Source: Amphiduros pacificus (lineage: Eukaryota > Annelida > Polychaeta > Phyllodocida > Hesionidae). Taken from it: DNA of 64,000 nucleotides. The stretch is taken from positions 9,298,501 to 9,362,500 of the forward strand of contig OX439008.1 of NCBI GenBank assembly GCA_949316495.1, written 5' to 3'. The stretch's first letter is position 1, and the number at the start of each line of letters is the position of its first letter. The notes under the pieces were generated by a model. The model did no database searches. It saw only the letters and a program-made list of their open reading frames with translations, and was not told where the DNA came from. Position numbers and translations under genes: made by a program. Below, one piece after another: positions 36,701 to 50,700 of this stretch.

Positions 36701-39700
36701 TTATGAAGCGTTTCCCCGGCGCTATTTACGGTGACAAGATGGCGCCACTCACAACTTTAAGATTTCAATAATTAAATAAAATGAATCCTGATATTCCAAG
36801 TGAAAAAGACATGGCCCAGGTCGATTCAATGTTCCCCAAATTTGGCATACGGGTCAAGGAGCGTCCCATAATGTTGTTTATGAAGCGTTTCCCCGGCGCT
36901 ATTTACGGTAACAAGATGGCGCCACTCACAACTTTAAGATTTCAATAATTAAATAAAATGAATCCTAATATTCCAAGTGAAAAAGACATGGCGCAGGTCG
37001 ATTCAATGTTCCACAAATTTGGTATACGGGTCAAGGAGGGTCCCATAATATCATTTATGAAGCGTTTACCCGGCGCTATTTACAGAGACGAGATGGCGCC
37101 ACTCACAACTTTAATATTTAAATAATTAAATAAAATGAATCCTAATATTCCAAGTGAAAAAGACATGGCGTAGGTCGATTCAATGTTCCCCAAATTTGGT
37201 ATACGGGTCAAGGAGGGTCCCATAATGTTATTTATGAAGCGTTTCCCCGGCGCTATTTACTGAGACAAGATGGCGCCACTCACAACTTTAATATTTAAAT
37301 AATTAAATAAAATGAATCCTGATATTCCAAGTGAAATAGACGTGGCGCAGGTCGATTCAATGTTCCCCAAATTTTGCATACGGGCCAAGGAGGGACCCAT
37401 AATGTCATTTATGAAGCGTTTCCCCGGCGCTATTTACGGTGACAAGATGGCGCCACTCACAACTTTAAGATTTCAATAATTAAATAAAATGAATCCTGAT
37501 ATTCCAAGTGAAAAAGACATGGCGCAGGTCGATTCAATGTTCCCCAAATTTGGTATACGGGTCATGGAGGGTCCCATAATGTTATTTATGAAGCGTTTCC
37601 CCGGCGCTATTTACGGTGACAAGATGGCGCCACTCACAACTTTAAGATTTCAATAATTAAATAAAATGAATCCTGATATTCCAAGTGAAAAAGACATGCC
37701 GCAGGTCGATTCAATGTTCCCCAAATTTGGCATACGGGTCAAGGAGCGTCCCATAATGTCGTTTATGAAGCGTTTCCCCGGCGCTATTTACGGTGACAAG
37801 ATGGCGCCACTCACAACTTTAAGATTTCAATAATTAAATAAAATGAATCCTAATATTCCAAGTGAAAAAGACATGGCGCAGGTCGATTCAATGTTCCCCA
37901 AATTTGGTATACGGGTCAAGGAGGGTCCCATAATGTCATTTATGAAGCGTTTACCCGGCGCTATTTACAGAGACGAGATGGCGCCACTCACAACTTTAAT
38001 ATTTAAATAATTAAATAAAATGAATCCTAATATTCCAAGTGAAAAAGACATGGCGTAGGTCGATTCAATGTTCCCCAAATTTGGTATACGGGTCAAGGAG
38101 GGTCCCATAATGTCATTAATGAAGCGTTTCCCCGGCGCTATTTACTGAGACAAGATGGCGCCACTCACAACTTTAATATTTAAATAATTAAATAAAATGA
38201 ATCCTGATATTCCAAGTGAAATAGACGTGGCGCAGGTCGATTCAATGTTCCCCAAATTTTGCATACGGGCCAAGGAGGGACCCATAATGTCATTTATGAA
38301 GCGTTTCCCCGGCGCTATTTACGGTGACAAGATGGCGCCACTCACAACTTTAAGATTTCAATAATTAAATAAAATGAATCCTGATATTCCAAGTGAAAAA
38401 GACATGCCGCAGGTCGATTCAATGTTCCCCAAATTTGGTATACGGGTCAAGGAGGGTCCCATAATGTTATTTATGAAGCGTTTCTCCAGCGCTATTTACG
38501 GAGACAAGATGGCGCCACTCACAACTTTGAGATTTCAATAATTAAATAAAATGAATCCTGATATTCCAAGTGAAAAAGACATGGCGCAGGTCGATTCAAT
38601 GTTCCCCAAATTCGGTAAACGGGTCAAGGAGGGTCCAATTATGTTATTTATCAAGCATTTCCCCGGCGCTATTTACGGTGACAAGATGGTGCCACTCACA
38701 ACTTTTAAGATTTCAATAATTAAATAAAATGAATCCTGATATTCCAATTGAAAAAGACATGGCGCAGGTCGATTCAATGTTCCCCAAATTTGGTATACGG
38801 GTCAAGGAGGGTCCCATAATGTTATTTATGAAGCGTTTCCCCGGCGCTGTTTACGGAGACGAGATGGCGCCACTCACAACTTTAATATTTAAATAATTAA
38901 ATAAAATGAATCCTAATATTCCAAGTGAAAAAGACATGGCGCAGGTCGATTCAATGTTCCCCAAATTTGGTATACGAGTCAAGGAGCGTCCAATAATGTT
39001 ATTTCTGAAGCGTTTTCCCGGCGCTATTTACGGTGACAAGATGGCGTCACTCACAACTTTTAAGATTTCAATAATTGAATAAAATGAATCCTAATATTCC
39101 AAGTGAAAAAGACATGGCGCAGGTCGATTCAATGTTCCCCAAATTTGGTTAATGGGTCAAGGAGGGTCCCATAATGTTATTTATGAAGCGTTTCCCCGGC
39201 GCTATTTACGGAGACAAGATGGCGCCACTCACAACTTTAAGATTTCAATAATTAAATAAAATGAATCCTGATATTCCAAGTGAAAAAGACATGGCGCAGG
39301 TCGATTCAATATTCCACAAATTTGGTATACGGGTCAAGGAGGGTCCCATAATGATATTTATGAAGCGTTTCCCCGGCGCTATTTACGGAGACAAGATGGA
39401 GCCACTCACAACTTTAATATTTAAATAATTAAATAAAATGAATCCTGATATTCCAAGTGAAATAGACGTGGCGCAGGTCGATTCAATGTTCCCGAAATTT
39501 TGCATACGGGCCAAGGAGGGTCCCATAATGTCATTTATGAAGCGTTTCCCCGGCGCTATTTACGGTGACAAGATGGCGCCACTCACAACTTTAAGATTTC
39601 AATAATTAAATAAAATGAATCCTGATATTCCAAGTGAAAAAGACATGGCGCAGGTCGATTCAATGTTCCCCAAATTTGGCATACGGGTCAAGGAGCGTCC

Positions 39701-42700
39701 CATAATGTCGTTTATGAAGCGTTTCCCCGGCGCTATTTACGGTGACAAGATGGCGCCACTCACAACTTTAAGATTTCAATAATTAAATAAAATGAATCCT
39801 GATATTCCAAGTGAAAAAGACATGGCCCAGGTCGATTCAATGTTCCCCAAATTTGGCATACGGGTCAAGGAGCGTCCCATAATGTCGTTTATGAAGCGTT
39901 TCCCCGGCGCTATTTACGGTAACAAGATGGCGCCACTCACAACTTTAAGATTTCCATAATTAAATAAAATGAATCCTAATATTCCAAGTGAAAAAGACAT
40001 GGCGCAGGTCGATTCAATGTTCCCCAAATTTAGTATACTGGTCAAGGAGGGTCCCATATTGTTATTTGTGAAGCGTTTCCCCGGCGCTATTTACGGTGAC
40101 AAGATGGCGCCACTCACAACTTTAAGATTTCAATAATTAAATAAAATGAATCCTGATATTCCAAGTGAAAAAAAAATGGTGCAGGTCGATTCAATGTTCC
40201 CCAAATTTGGTATACGGGTCAAGGAGGGACCCATAATGTTATTTGTGAAGCGTTTTCCCGGCGCTATTTACGGTGACAAGATGGCGCCACTCACAACTTT
40301 AAGATTTCAATAATTAAATAAAATGAATCCTGATATTCCAAGTGAAAAAGACATGGCGCAGGTCGATTCAATGTTCCCCAAATTTGGTATACGGGTCAAG
40401 GAGGGTCCCATAATGTTATTTGTGAAGCGTTTTCCCGGCGCTTTTTTCGGTGACAAGATGGCGCCACTCACAACTTTAAGATTTCAATAATTTAATAAAA
40501 TGAATCCTGATATTCCAAATGAAAAAGACATGGCGCAGGTCGATTCAATGTTCCCCAAATTTGGTATACAGGTCAAGGAGGGTCCCATAATGTTATTTGT
40601 GAAGCGTTTTCCCGGCGCTATTTACAGTGACAAGATGGCGCCACTCAAAACTTTACGATTTCAATAATTAAATAAAATGAATCCTGATATTCCAAGTGAA
40701 AAAGACATGGCGCAGGTCGATTCAATGTTCCCCAAATTTTGCATACGGGTCAAGGAGGGTCCCATAATGTCATTTATGAAGCGTTTCTCCGGCGCTATTT
40801 ACGGTGACAAGATGGCGCCACTCACAACTTTAAGATTTCAATAATTAAATAAAATGAATCCTGATATTCCAAGTGAAAAAAAAATGGCGCAGGTCGATTC
40901 AATGTTCCCCAAATTTGGTATACGGGTCAAGGAGGGTCCCATAATGTCATTTATGAAGCGTTTACCCGGCGCTATTTACAGAGACGAGATGGCGCCACTC
41001 ACAACTTTAATATTTAAATAATTAAATAAAATGAATCCTAATATTCCAAGTGAAAAAGACATGGCGTAGGTCGATTCAATGTTCCCCAAATTTGGTATAC
41101 GGGTCAAGGAGGGTCCCATAATGTCATTAATGAAGCGTTTCCCCGGCGCTATTTACTGAGACAAGATGGCGCCACTCACAACTTTAATATTTAAATAATT
41201 AAATAAAATGAATCCTGATATTCCAAGTGAAATAGACGTGGCGCAGGTCGATTCAATGTTCCCCAAATTTTGCATACGGGCCAAGGAGGGACCCATAATG
41301 TCATTTATGAAGCGTTTCCCCGGCGCTATTTACGGTGACAAGATGGCGCCACTCACAACTTTAAGATTTCAATAATTAAATAAAATGAATCCTGATATTC
41401 CAAGTGAAAAAGACATGCCGCAGGTCGATTCAATGTTCCCCAAATTTGGTATACGGGTCAAGGAGGGTCCCATAATGTTATTTATGAAGCGTTTCTCCAG
41501 CGCTATTTACGGAGACAAGATGGCGCCACTCACAACTTTGAGATTTCAATAATTAAATAAAATGAATCCTGATATTCCAAGTGAAAAAGACATGGCGCAG
41601 GTCGATTCAATGTTCCCCAAATTCGGTAAACGGGTCAAGGAGGGTCCAATTATGTTATTTATCAAGCATTTCCCCGGCGCTATTTACGGTGACAAGATGG
41701 TGCCACTCACAACTTTTAAGATTTCAATAATTAAATAAAATGAATCCTGATATTCCAATTGAAAAAGACATGGCGCAGGTCGATTCAATGTTCCCCAAAT
41801 TTGGTATACGGGTCAAGGAGGGTCCCATAATGTTATTTATGAAGCGTTTCCCCGGCGCTGTTTACGGAGACGAGATGGCGCCACTCACAACTTTAATATT
41901 TAAATAATTAAATAAAATGAATCCTAATATTCCAAGTGAAAAAGACATGGCGCAGGTCGATTCAATGTTCCCCAAATTTGGTATACGAGTCAAGGAGCGT
42001 CCAATAATGTTATTTCTGAAGCGTTTTCCCGGCGCTATTTACGGTGACAAGATGGCGTCACTCACAACTTTTAAGATTTCAATAATTGAATAAAATGAAT
42101 CCTAATATTCCAAGTGAAAAAGACATGGCGCAGGTCGATTCAATGTTCCCCAAATTTGGTTAATGGGTCAAGGAGGGTCCCATAATGTTATTTATGAAGC
42201 GTTTCCCCGGCGCTATTTACGGAGACAAGATGGCGCCACTCACAACTTTAAGATTTCAATAATTAAATAAAATGAATCCTGATATTCCAAGTGAAAAAGA
42301 CATGGCGCAGGTCGATTCAATATTCCACAAATTTGGTATACGGGTCAAGGAGGGTCCCATAATGATATTTATGAAGCGTTTCCCCGGCGCTATTTACGGA
42401 GACAAGATGGAGCCACTCACAACTTTAATATTTAAATAATTAAATAAAATGAATCCTGATATTCCAAGTGAAATAGACGTGGCGCAGGTCGATTCAATGT
42501 TCCCGAAATTTTGCATACGGGCCAAGGAGGGTCCCATAATGTCATTTATGAAGCGTTTCCCCGGCGCTATTTACGGTGACAAGATGGCGCCACTCACAAC
42601 TTTAAGATTTCAATAATTAAATAAAATGAATCCTGATATTCCAAGTGAAAAAGACATGGCGCAGGTCGATTCAATGTTCCCCAAATTTGGCATACGGGTC

Positions 42701-44728
42701 AAGGAGCGTCCCATAATGTCGTTTATGAAGCGTTTCCCCGGCGCTATTTACGGTGACAAGATGGCGCCACTCACAACTTTAAGATTTCAATAATTAAATA
42801 AAATGAATCCTGATATTCCAAGTGAAAAAGACATGGCCCAGGTCGATTCAATGTTCCCCAAATTTGGCATACGGGTCAAGGAGCGTCCCATAATGTCGTT
42901 TATGAAGCGTTTCCCCGGCGCTATTTACGGTAACAAGATGGCGCCACTCACAACTTTAAGATTTCCATAATTAAATAAAATGAATCCTAATATTCCAAGT
43001 GAAAAAGACATGGCGCAGGTCGATTCAATGTTCCCCAAATTTAGTATACTGGTCAAGGAGGGTCCCATATTGTTATTTGTGAAGCGTTTCCCCGGCGCTA
43101 TTTACGGTGACAAGATGGCGCCACTCACAACTTTAAGATTTCAATAATTAAATAAAATGAATCCTGATATTCCAAGTGAAAAAAAAATGGTGCAGGTCGA
43201 TTCAATGTTCCCCAAATTTGGTATACGGGTCAAGGAGGGACCCATAATGTTATTTGTGAAGCGTTTTCCCGGCGCTATTTACGGTGACAAGATGGCGCCA
43301 CTCACAACTTTAAGATTTCAATAATTAAATAAAATGAATCCTGATATTCCAAGTGAAAAAGACATGGCGCAGGTCGATTCAATGTTCCCCAAATTTGGTA
43401 TACGGGTCAAGGAGGGTCCCATAATGTTATTTGTGAAGCGTTTTCCCGGCGCTTTTTTCGGTGACAAGATGGCGCCACTCACAACTTTAAGATTTCAATA
43501 ATTTAATAAAATGAATCCTGATATTCCAAATGAAAAAGACATGGCGCAGGTCGATTCAATGTTCCCCAAATTTGGTATACAGGTCAAGGAGGGTCCCATA
43601 ATGTTATTTGTGAAGCGTTTTCCCGGCGCTATTTACAGTGACAAGATGGCGCCACTCAAAACTTTACGATTTCAATAATTAAATAAAATGAATCCTGATA
43701 TTCCAAGTAAAAAAGACATGGCGCAGGTCGATTCAATGTTCCCCAAATTTTGCATACGGGTCAAGGAGGGTCCCATAATGTCATTTATGAAGCGTTTCTC
43801 CGGCGCTATTTACGGTGACAAGATGGCGCCACTCACAACTTTAAGATTTCAATAATTAAATAAAATGAATCCTGATATTCCAAGTGAAAAAAAAATGGCG
43901 CAGGTCGATTCAATGTTCCCCAAATTTGGTATACGGGCCAAGGAGGGACCCATACTGTCATTTATGAAGCGTTTCCCCGGCGCTATTTACGGTGACAAGA
44001 TGGCGCCACTAACAACTTTAAGATTTCAATAATTAAATAAAATGAATCCTGATATTCCAAGTGAAAAAGACATGGCGCAGGTCGATTCAATGTTCCCCAA
44101 ATTTGGTATACGGGTCAAGGAGGGTCCAATAATGTTATTTATCAAGGGTTTCCCCGGCGCTATTTACGGTGACAAGATGGCGCCACTCACAACTTTTAAG
44201 ATTTCAATAATTAAATAAAATGAATCCTGATATTCCAAGTGAAAAAGACATGGCGCAGGTCGATTCAATGTTCCCCAAATTCGGTAAACGGGTCAAGGAG
44301 GGTCCACTTATGTTATTTATCAAGCATTTCCCCGGCGCTATTTACGGTGACAAGATGGCGCCACTAACAACTTTAAGATTTCAATAATTAAATAAAATGA
44401 ATCCTGATATTCCAAGTGAAAAAGACATGGCGCATGTCGATTCAATGTTCCCCAAATTTGGTATACGGGTCAAGGAGGGTCCAATAATGTTATTTATCAA
44501 GGGTTTCCCCGGCGCTATTTACGGTGACAAGATGGCGCCACTCACAACTTTTAAGATTTCAATAATTAAATAAAATGAATCCTGATATTCCAAGTGAAAA
44601 AGACATGGCGCAGGTCGATTCAATGTTCCCCAAATTTGGCATACGGGCCAAGGAGGGACCCATAATGTCATTTACGAAGCGTTTCCCCGGCGCTATTTAC
44701 GGTGACAAGATGGATACTCACAACTTTT
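24771..44728 (+). repeat. Left satellite array, 177-bp monomer, about 113 forward copies
   Basis: The word CAGGTCGATTC recurs every 177 bp (24,775; 24,952; 25,129; 25,306; onward), with a 178-bp form where CTTTTAAG replaces CTTTAAG. The least variable part of the monomer runs from CCCCGGCGCTATTTACGG through GACAAGATGGCGCCACTC. Monomers fall into subtypes: GGTGAC with AGATTTCAATAA, GGAGAC with ATATTTAAATAA, GTGGCGCAGG with GGGCCAAGGAGGGACC, and GGCGTAGG. These recur in the same order, giving higher-order repeats of about 17-21 monomers. Marker variants repeat at offsets of about 3,719, 3,010, 3,542 and 3,011 bp. The unit is a multiple of three yet carries stops in all six frames, so it does not code for protein. 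Confidence 0.97.
37875..43941 (+). repeat. 3,011-bp higher-order tandem duplication (17 monomers, two copies)
   Basis: About 37,875-40,930 and 40,886-43,941 align at a constant 3,011-bp offset and share rare variants. Examples are GTCATTAATGAAG, the eight-A form AAAAAAAATGGTGCAGG, and GGCGCTTTTTTCGG (40,437 and 43,448). By eye I find very few differences, one being AAGTGAAAAAG versus AAGTAAAAAAG near 40,690/43,701. This is a very recent unequal exchange or amplification inside the left arm. Confidence 0.85.
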
Positions 44729-44733
44729 TTTTT
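44725..44733. other. Inversion centre of the foldback element (T9 junction)
   Basis: The last forward monomer runs GATGGATACTCACAACTTT, with a small deletion compared with GATGGCGCCACTCACAAC. It passes without spacer into TTTTTCACTTGGAATATC, the reverse-complement monomer. The switch lies inside a run of nine T. The two arrays therefore join at non-equivalent monomer positions, so the dyad is not a simple mirror about one monomer. Confidence 0.9.
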
Positions 44734-47700
44734 CACTTGGAATATCAGGATTAATTTCAATTAACTATAGAAATCTTAAAGTTGTGAGTGGTGCCATCTT
44801 GTCACCGTAAATAGCGCCGAGGAAACGCTTCATAAATGACATTATGGGACCCTCATTGACCCGTATGGAAAATTTGGGGAACATTGAATCGACCTGCGCT
44901 AAGTCTTTTTCACTTGGAATATCAGGATTCATTTTATTTAATTATTGAAATCTTAAAGTTGTGAGTGGCGCCATCTTGTCACCGTAAATAGCGCCGGGGA
45001 AATGCTTGATAAATAACATTATGGGACCCTCCTTGACCCGTTTACCGAATTTGGGGAACATTGAATCGACCTGCGCCATGTCTTTTTCACTTGGAATATC
45101 AGGATTTATTTTATTTAATTATTGAAATCTTAAAGTTGTGAGTGGCGCCATCTTGTCACCGTAAATAGCGCCGGGGAAATGCTTGATAAATAACATAAGT
45201 GGACCCTCCTTGACCCGTTTACCGAATTTGGGGAACATTGAATCGACCTGCGCCATGTCTTTTTCACTTGGAATATCAGGATTCATTTTATTTAATTATT
45301 TAAATCTGAAAGTTGTGAGTGGCGCCATCTTGTCACCGTAAATAGCGCCGGGGAAACACTTCATAAATAACATTATGGGTCCCTCCTTGGCCCATATGCA
45401 AAATTTGGGGTACATTGAATCGACCTGCGCCATGTCTTTTTCACTTGGAATATTAGGATTAATTTCAATTAACTATAGAAATCTTAAAGTTGTGAGTGGC
45501 GCCATCTTGTCACCGTAAATAGCGCCGGAGAAACGCTTCATAAATGACATTATGGGTCCCCTCTTGGCCCGTATGCAAAATTTGGGGAACATTGAATCGA
45601 CCTGCGCCATGTCTTTTTCAATTGGAATATCAGGATTCATTTTATTTAATTATTGAAATCTTAAAAGGTGTGAGTGGCGCCATCTTGTCACCGTAAATAG
45701 CGCCGGGGAAATGCTTGATAAATAACATAATTGGACCCTCCTTGACCCGTTTACCGAATTTGGGGAACATTGAATCGACCTGCGCCATGTCTTTTTCACT
45801 TGGAATATCAGGATTCATTTTATTTAATTATTGAAATCTAAAAGTTGTGAGTGGCGCCATCTTGTCACCGTAAATAGCGCCGGGGAAACGCTTCAAAAAT
45901 GACATTATGGGTCCCTCCTTGGCCCGTATGCAAAATTTAGGGAACATTGAATCGACCTGCGCCACGTCTATTTCACTTGGAATATCAGGATTCATTTTAT
46001 TTAATTATTTAAATATTAAAGTTGTGAGTGGCGCCATCTTGTCTCCGTAAATAGCGCCGGGGAAACGCTTTATAAATAACATTATGGGACCCTCATTGAC
46101 CCGTATGGAAAATTTGGGGAACATTGAATCGACCTGCGCTGTGTCTTTTTCACTTGGAATATCAGGATTTATTTTATTTAACTATTGAAATCTTAAAGTT
46201 GTGAGTGGCGCCATCTTGTCACCGTAAATAGCGCCGGGATAATGCTTGATAAATAACATAAGTGGACCCTCCTTGACCCGTTTACCGAATTTGGGGAACA
46301 TTGAATCGACCTGCGCCATGTCTTTTTCACTTGGAATATCAGGATTCATTTTATTTAATTATTGAAATCTGAAAGTTGTGAGTGGCGCCATCTTGTCACC
46401 GTAAATAGCGCCGGGGAAACACTTCATAAATAACATTATGGGTCCCTCCTTGGCCCATATGCAAAATTTGGGGTACATTGAATCGACCTGCGCCATGTCT
46501 TTTTCACTTGGAATATTAGGATTAATTTCAATTAACTATAGAAATCTTAAAGTTGTGAGTGGCGCCATCTTGTCACCGTAAATAGCGCCGGGGAAACGCT
46601 TCATAAATAACATTATGGGACCCTCCTTGGCCCGTATGTAAAATTTGGGGAACATTGAATCGACCTGCGCCATGTCTTTTTCACTTGGAATATCAGGATT
46701 CATTTTATTTAATTATTGAAATCTTAAAGTTGTGAGTGGCGCCATCTTGTCACCGTAAATAGCGCCGGAGAAACGCTTCATAAATGACATTATGGGTCCC
46801 TTCTTGGCCTGTATGCAAAATTTGGGGAACATTGAATCGACCTGCGCCATGTCTTTTTCAATTGGAATATCAGGATTCATTTTATTTAATTATTGAAATC
46901 TTAAAAGTTGTGAGTGGCGCCATCTTGTCACCGTAAATAGCGCCGGGGAAATGCTTGATAAATAACATAAGTGGACCCTCCTTGACCCGTTTACCGAATT
47001 TGGGGAACATTGAATCGACCTGCGCCATGTCTTTTTCACTTGGAATATCAGGATTCATTTTATTTAATTATTGAAATCTTAAAAGTTGTGAGTGGCGCCA
47101 TCTTGTCACCGTAAATAGCGCCGGGGAAATGCTTGATAAATAACATAATTGGACCCTCCTTGACCCGTTTACCGAATTTGGGGAACATTGAAGCGACCTG
47201 CGCCATGTCTTTTTCACTTGGAATATCAGGATTTATTTTATTTAATTATTGAAATCTTAAAGTTGTGAGTGGCGCCATCTTGTCACCGTAAATAGCGCCG
47301 GGGAAATGCTTGATAAATAACATAAGTGGACCCTCCTTGACCCGTTTACCGAATTTGGGGAACATTGAATCGACTTGCGCCATGTCTTTTTCACTTGGAA
47401 TATCAGGATTCATTTTATTTAATTATTTAAATCTGAAAGTTGTGAGTGGCGCCATCATGTCACCGTAAATAGCGCCGGGGAAACGCTTCATAAATAACAT
47501 TATGGGACCCTCCTTGACCCGTATGCAAAATTTGGGGAACATTGAATCGACCGGCGCCATGTCTTTTTCACTTGGAATATCAGGATTCATTTTATTTAAT
47601 TATTGAAATCGTAAAGTTGTGAGTGGCGCCATCTTGTCACCGTATATAGCGCCGGAGAAACGCTTCATAAATGACATTATGGGTCCCCTCTTGGCCCGTA

Positions 47701-50700
47701 TGCAAAATTTGGGGAACATTGAATCGACCTGCGCCATGTCTTTTTCAATTGGAATATCAGGATTCATTTTATTTAATTATTGAAATCTTAAAAGGTGTGA
47801 GTGGCGCCATCTTGTCACCGTAAATAGCGCCGGGGAAATGCTTGATAAATAACATAATTGGACCCTCCTTGACCCGAATCGACCTGCGCCATGTCTTTTT
47901 CACTTGGAATATCAGGATTCATTATATTTAATTATTGAAATCTAAAAGTTGTGAGTGGCGCCATCTTGTCACCGTAAATAGCGCCGGGGAAACGCTTCAA
48001 AAATGACATTATGGGTCCCTCCTTGGCCCGTATGCAAAATTTAGGGAACATTGAATCGACCTGCGCCACGTCTATTTCACTTGGAATATCAGGATTCATT
48101 TTATTTAATTATTGAAATCTTAAAGTTGTGAGTGGCGCCATCTTGTCACCGTAAATAGCGCCGGGGAAATGCTTGATAAATAACATAATTGGACCCTCCT
48201 TGACCCGTTTACCGAATTTGGGGAACATTGAATCGACCTGCGCCATGTCTTTTTCACTTGGAATATCAGGATTCATTATATTTAATTATTGAAATCTAAA
48301 AGTTGTGAGTGGCGCCATCTTGTCACCGTAAATAGCGCCGGGGAAACGCTTCAAAAATGACATTATGGGTCCCTCCTTGGCCCGTATGCAAAATTTAGGG
48401 AACATTGAATCGACCTGCGCCACGTCTATTTCACTTGGAATATCAGGATTCATTTTATTTAATTATTGAAATCTTAAAGTTGTGAGTGGCGCCATCTTGT
48501 CACCGTAAATAGCGCCGGAAAAACGCTTCATAAATGACATTATGGGTCCCTTCTTGGCCCGTATGCAAAATTTGGGGAACATTGAATCGACCTGCGCCAT
48601 GTCTTTTTCAATTGGAATATCAGGATTCATTTTATTTAATTATTGAAATCTTAAAAGTTGTGAGTGGCGCCATCTTGTCACCGTAAATAGCGCCGGAGAA
48701 ACGCTTCATAAATGACATTATGGGTCCCTTCTTGGCCCGTATGCAAAATTTGGGGAACATTGAATCGACCTGCGCCATGTCTTTTTCAATTGGAATATCA
48801 GGATTCATTTTATTTAATTATTGAAATCTTAAAAGTTGTGAGTGGCGCCATCTTGTCACCGTAAATAGCGCCGGGGAAATGCTTGATAAATAACATAAGT
48901 GGACCCTCCTTGACCCGTTTACCGAATTTGGGGAACATTGAATCGACCTGCGCCATGTCTTTTTCACTTGGAATATCAGGATTCATTTTATTTAATTATT
49001 TAAATCTGAAAGTTGTGAGTGGCGCCATCTTGTCACCGTAAATAGCGCCGGGGAAACACTTCATAAATAACATTATGGGTCCCTCCTTGGCCCATATGCA
49101 AAATTTGGGGTACATTGAATCGACCTGCGCCATGTCTTTTTCACTTGGAATATTAGGATTAATTTCAATTAACTATAGAAATCTTAAAGTTGTGAGTGGC
49201 GCCATCTTGTCACCGTAAATAGCGCCGGGGAAACGCTTCATAAATAACATTATGGGACCCTCCTTGACCCGTATGCAAAATTTGGGGAACATTGAATCGA
49301 CCGGCGCCATGTCTTTTTCACTTGGAATATCAGGATTCATTTTATTTAATTATTGAAATCGTAAAGTTGTGAGTGGCGCCATCTTGTCACCGTAAATAGC
49401 GCCGGAGAAACGCTTCATAAATGACATTATGGGTCCCCTCTTGGCCCGTATGCAAAATTTGGGGAACATTGAATCGACCTGCGCCATGTCTTTTTCAATT
49501 GGAATATCAGGATTCATTTTATTTAATTATTGAAATCTTAAAAGGTGTGAGTGGCGCCATCTTGTCACCGTAAATAGCGCCGGGGAAATGCTTGATAAAT
49601 AACATAATTGGACCCTCCTTGACCCGTTTACCGAATTTGGGGAACATTGAATCGACCTGCGCCATGTCTTTTTCACTTGGAATATCAGGATTCATTTTAT
49701 TTAATTATTGAAATCTAAAAGTTGTGAGTGGCGCCATCTTGTCACCGTAAATAGCGCCGGGGAAACGCTTCAAAAATGACATTATGGGTCCCTCCTTGGC
49801 CCGTATGCAAAATTTAGGGAACATTGAATCGACCTGCGCCACGTCTATTTCACTTGGAATATCAGGATTCATTTTATTTAATTATTTAAATATTAAAGTT
49901 GTGAGTGGCGCCATCTTGTCTCCGTAAATAGCGCCGGGGAAACGCTTTATAAATAACATTATGGGACCCTCATTGACCCGTATGGAAAATTTGGGGAACA
50001 TTGAATCGACCTGCGCTGTGTCTTTTTCACTTGGAATATCAGGATTTATTTTATTTAACTATTGAAATCTTAAAGTTGTGAGTGGCGCCATCTTGTCACC
50101 GTAAATAGCGCCGGGGAAATGCTTGATAAATAACATAAGTGGACCCTCCTTGACCCGTTTACCGAATTTGGGGAACATTGAATCGACCTGCGCCATGTCT
50201 TTTTCACTTGGAATATCAGGATTCATTTTATTTAATTATTGAAATCTTAAAGTTGTGAGTGGCGCCATCTTGTCACCGTAAATAGCGCCGGGGAAACACT
50301 TCATAAATAACATTATGGGTCCCTCCTTGGCCCATATGCAAAATTTGGGGAACATTGAATCGACCTGCGCCATGTCTTTTTCACTTGGAATATTAGGATT
50401 AATTTCAATTAACTATAGAAATCTTAAAGTTGTGAGTGGCGCCATCTTGTCACCGTAAATAGCGCCGGGGAAACGCTTCATAAATAACATTATGGGACCC
50501 TCCTTGGCCCGTATGTAAAATTTGGGGAACATTGAATCGACCTGCGCCATGTCTTTTTCACTTGGAATATCAGGATTCATTTTATTTAATTATTGAAATC
50601 TTAAAGTTGTGAGTGGCCCCATCTTGTCACCGTAAATAGCGCCGGAGAAACGCTTCATAAATGACATTATGGGTCCCTTCTTGGCCTGTATGCAAAATTT

